In this document: piece by piece, positions 25,018-25,213 of the stretch
How positions within the stretch are numbered: the stretch's first letter is position 1
How the letters are laid out: each line of letters begins with the position of its first letter
Source of the DNA: an uncultured Collinsella sp.
Lineage (GTDB): Bacteria > Actinomycetota > Coriobacteriia > Coriobacteriales > Coriobacteriaceae
Assembly: GCA_959028445.1 (NCBI GenBank)
Contig: CAUFRY010000031.1
Coordinates: 1 to 25,213 of the forward strand
Direction of reading: 5' to 3'
Length of the DNA stretch: 25,213 nt
The notes under the pieces: model-generated
What the model saw: the letters and a program-made list of their open reading frames with translations, nothing else
What the model was told of the DNA's origin: nothing
Databases searched by the model: none
Translations under genes and position numbers: made by a program

Positions 25018-25213
25018 CTTTGAGCCAAAGGCAGAGTCCCAACGAGAACCTAAGACAACCCCGCCACGGAGAACGGGGTCGCCGAGCCGCGAAGCGGCGA
25101 GCAACAAGAACTGGTTGAACATAGTGACGGCAGGGAGGGTCTCCGGGGCTGAGGGCGGGGGTTAAGTTTGTCGCGAGTTCCGCACGCAAAGGAAAGCACT
25201 TAATGTGCTTTCC
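25018..25213. other. right-end intergenic region with hairpins
   Basis: No gene is recognised. It contains a GCCGC-GAA-GCGGC hairpin (25086-25098). At the very edge a perfect hairpin, GGAAAGCAC (25191-25199) with GTGCTTTCC (25205-25213), is cut by the window end, so its role cannot be judged. Confidence 0.5.

Noticed and set aside
24859..25122. 87-residue minus-strand frame at the right end
   Set aside because: It overlaps the end of the phosphodiesterase gene and its terminator, and shows no family features.

Overview
The window looks like a chromosomal segment of an anaerobic actinobacterium of the class Coriobacteriia, most likely Collinsella or a close relative. The evidence is the GC-rich core genes with C/G-ending codons, a single-subunit pyruvate:ferredoxin oxidoreductase (an anaerobic fermentation enzyme), a fermentative carbamate kinase, LytS/LytTR-type regulation and strong GGAGG-type ribosome binding sites. 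This is inferred from sequence character only; no database search was possible.

Left part (about 1-5550): a visibly more AT-rich, mosaic accessory island. It holds the end of an unrecognised gene, a perfect 20-bp-stem hairpin, a fused permease-ATPase ABC transporter on the plus strand (651-2303), a probable IS110-type transposase remnant (2675-2800), and a minus-strand peptide cluster (3004-5131). The cluster is a radical SAM/SPASM maturase followed by two tandem paralogous cysteine-rich precursor peptides and a 35-residue membrane peptide. The three small genes are supported by strong Shine-Dalgarno sequences and are easily missed. The two precursors share the leader start MKHIHP and carry six conserved cysteines, nearly all followed by an aspartate 2-5 residues later, many as C-x3-D. 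That is the hallmark of freyrasin-type ranthipeptides (Cys-Asp thioether RiPPs). I regard this as the most interesting system in the window.

Junction (about 5550-6170): a small FHA-domain protein that looks N-terminally eroded, ending in a dispersed intergenic repeat that recurs at 11855-12036.

Core part (6574-25213): nifJ, closed by a nested hairpin with perfect 29-bp outer arms; arcC (carbamate kinase); a minus-strand C39-like surface peptidase; an APC amino-acid permease followed by a COG1228-type amidohydrolase, probably a nutrient uptake and breakdown unit; a LytS-like kinase with a LytTR regulator; a zinc-dependent phospholipase C-like protein; a UMF1/Atg22-like MFS transporter; a glycosyltransferase overlapping a second LytS-like kinase, with a second LytTR regulator; and a YfcE-type phosphodiesterase. 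The two kinase/regulator pairs are clear paralogues. A 21-bp-spaced direct repeat upstream of the APC permease has the geometry of a LytTR binding site, which suggests (inference) that one of these systems controls nutrient uptake. No rRNA, tRNA or CRISPR array was found.
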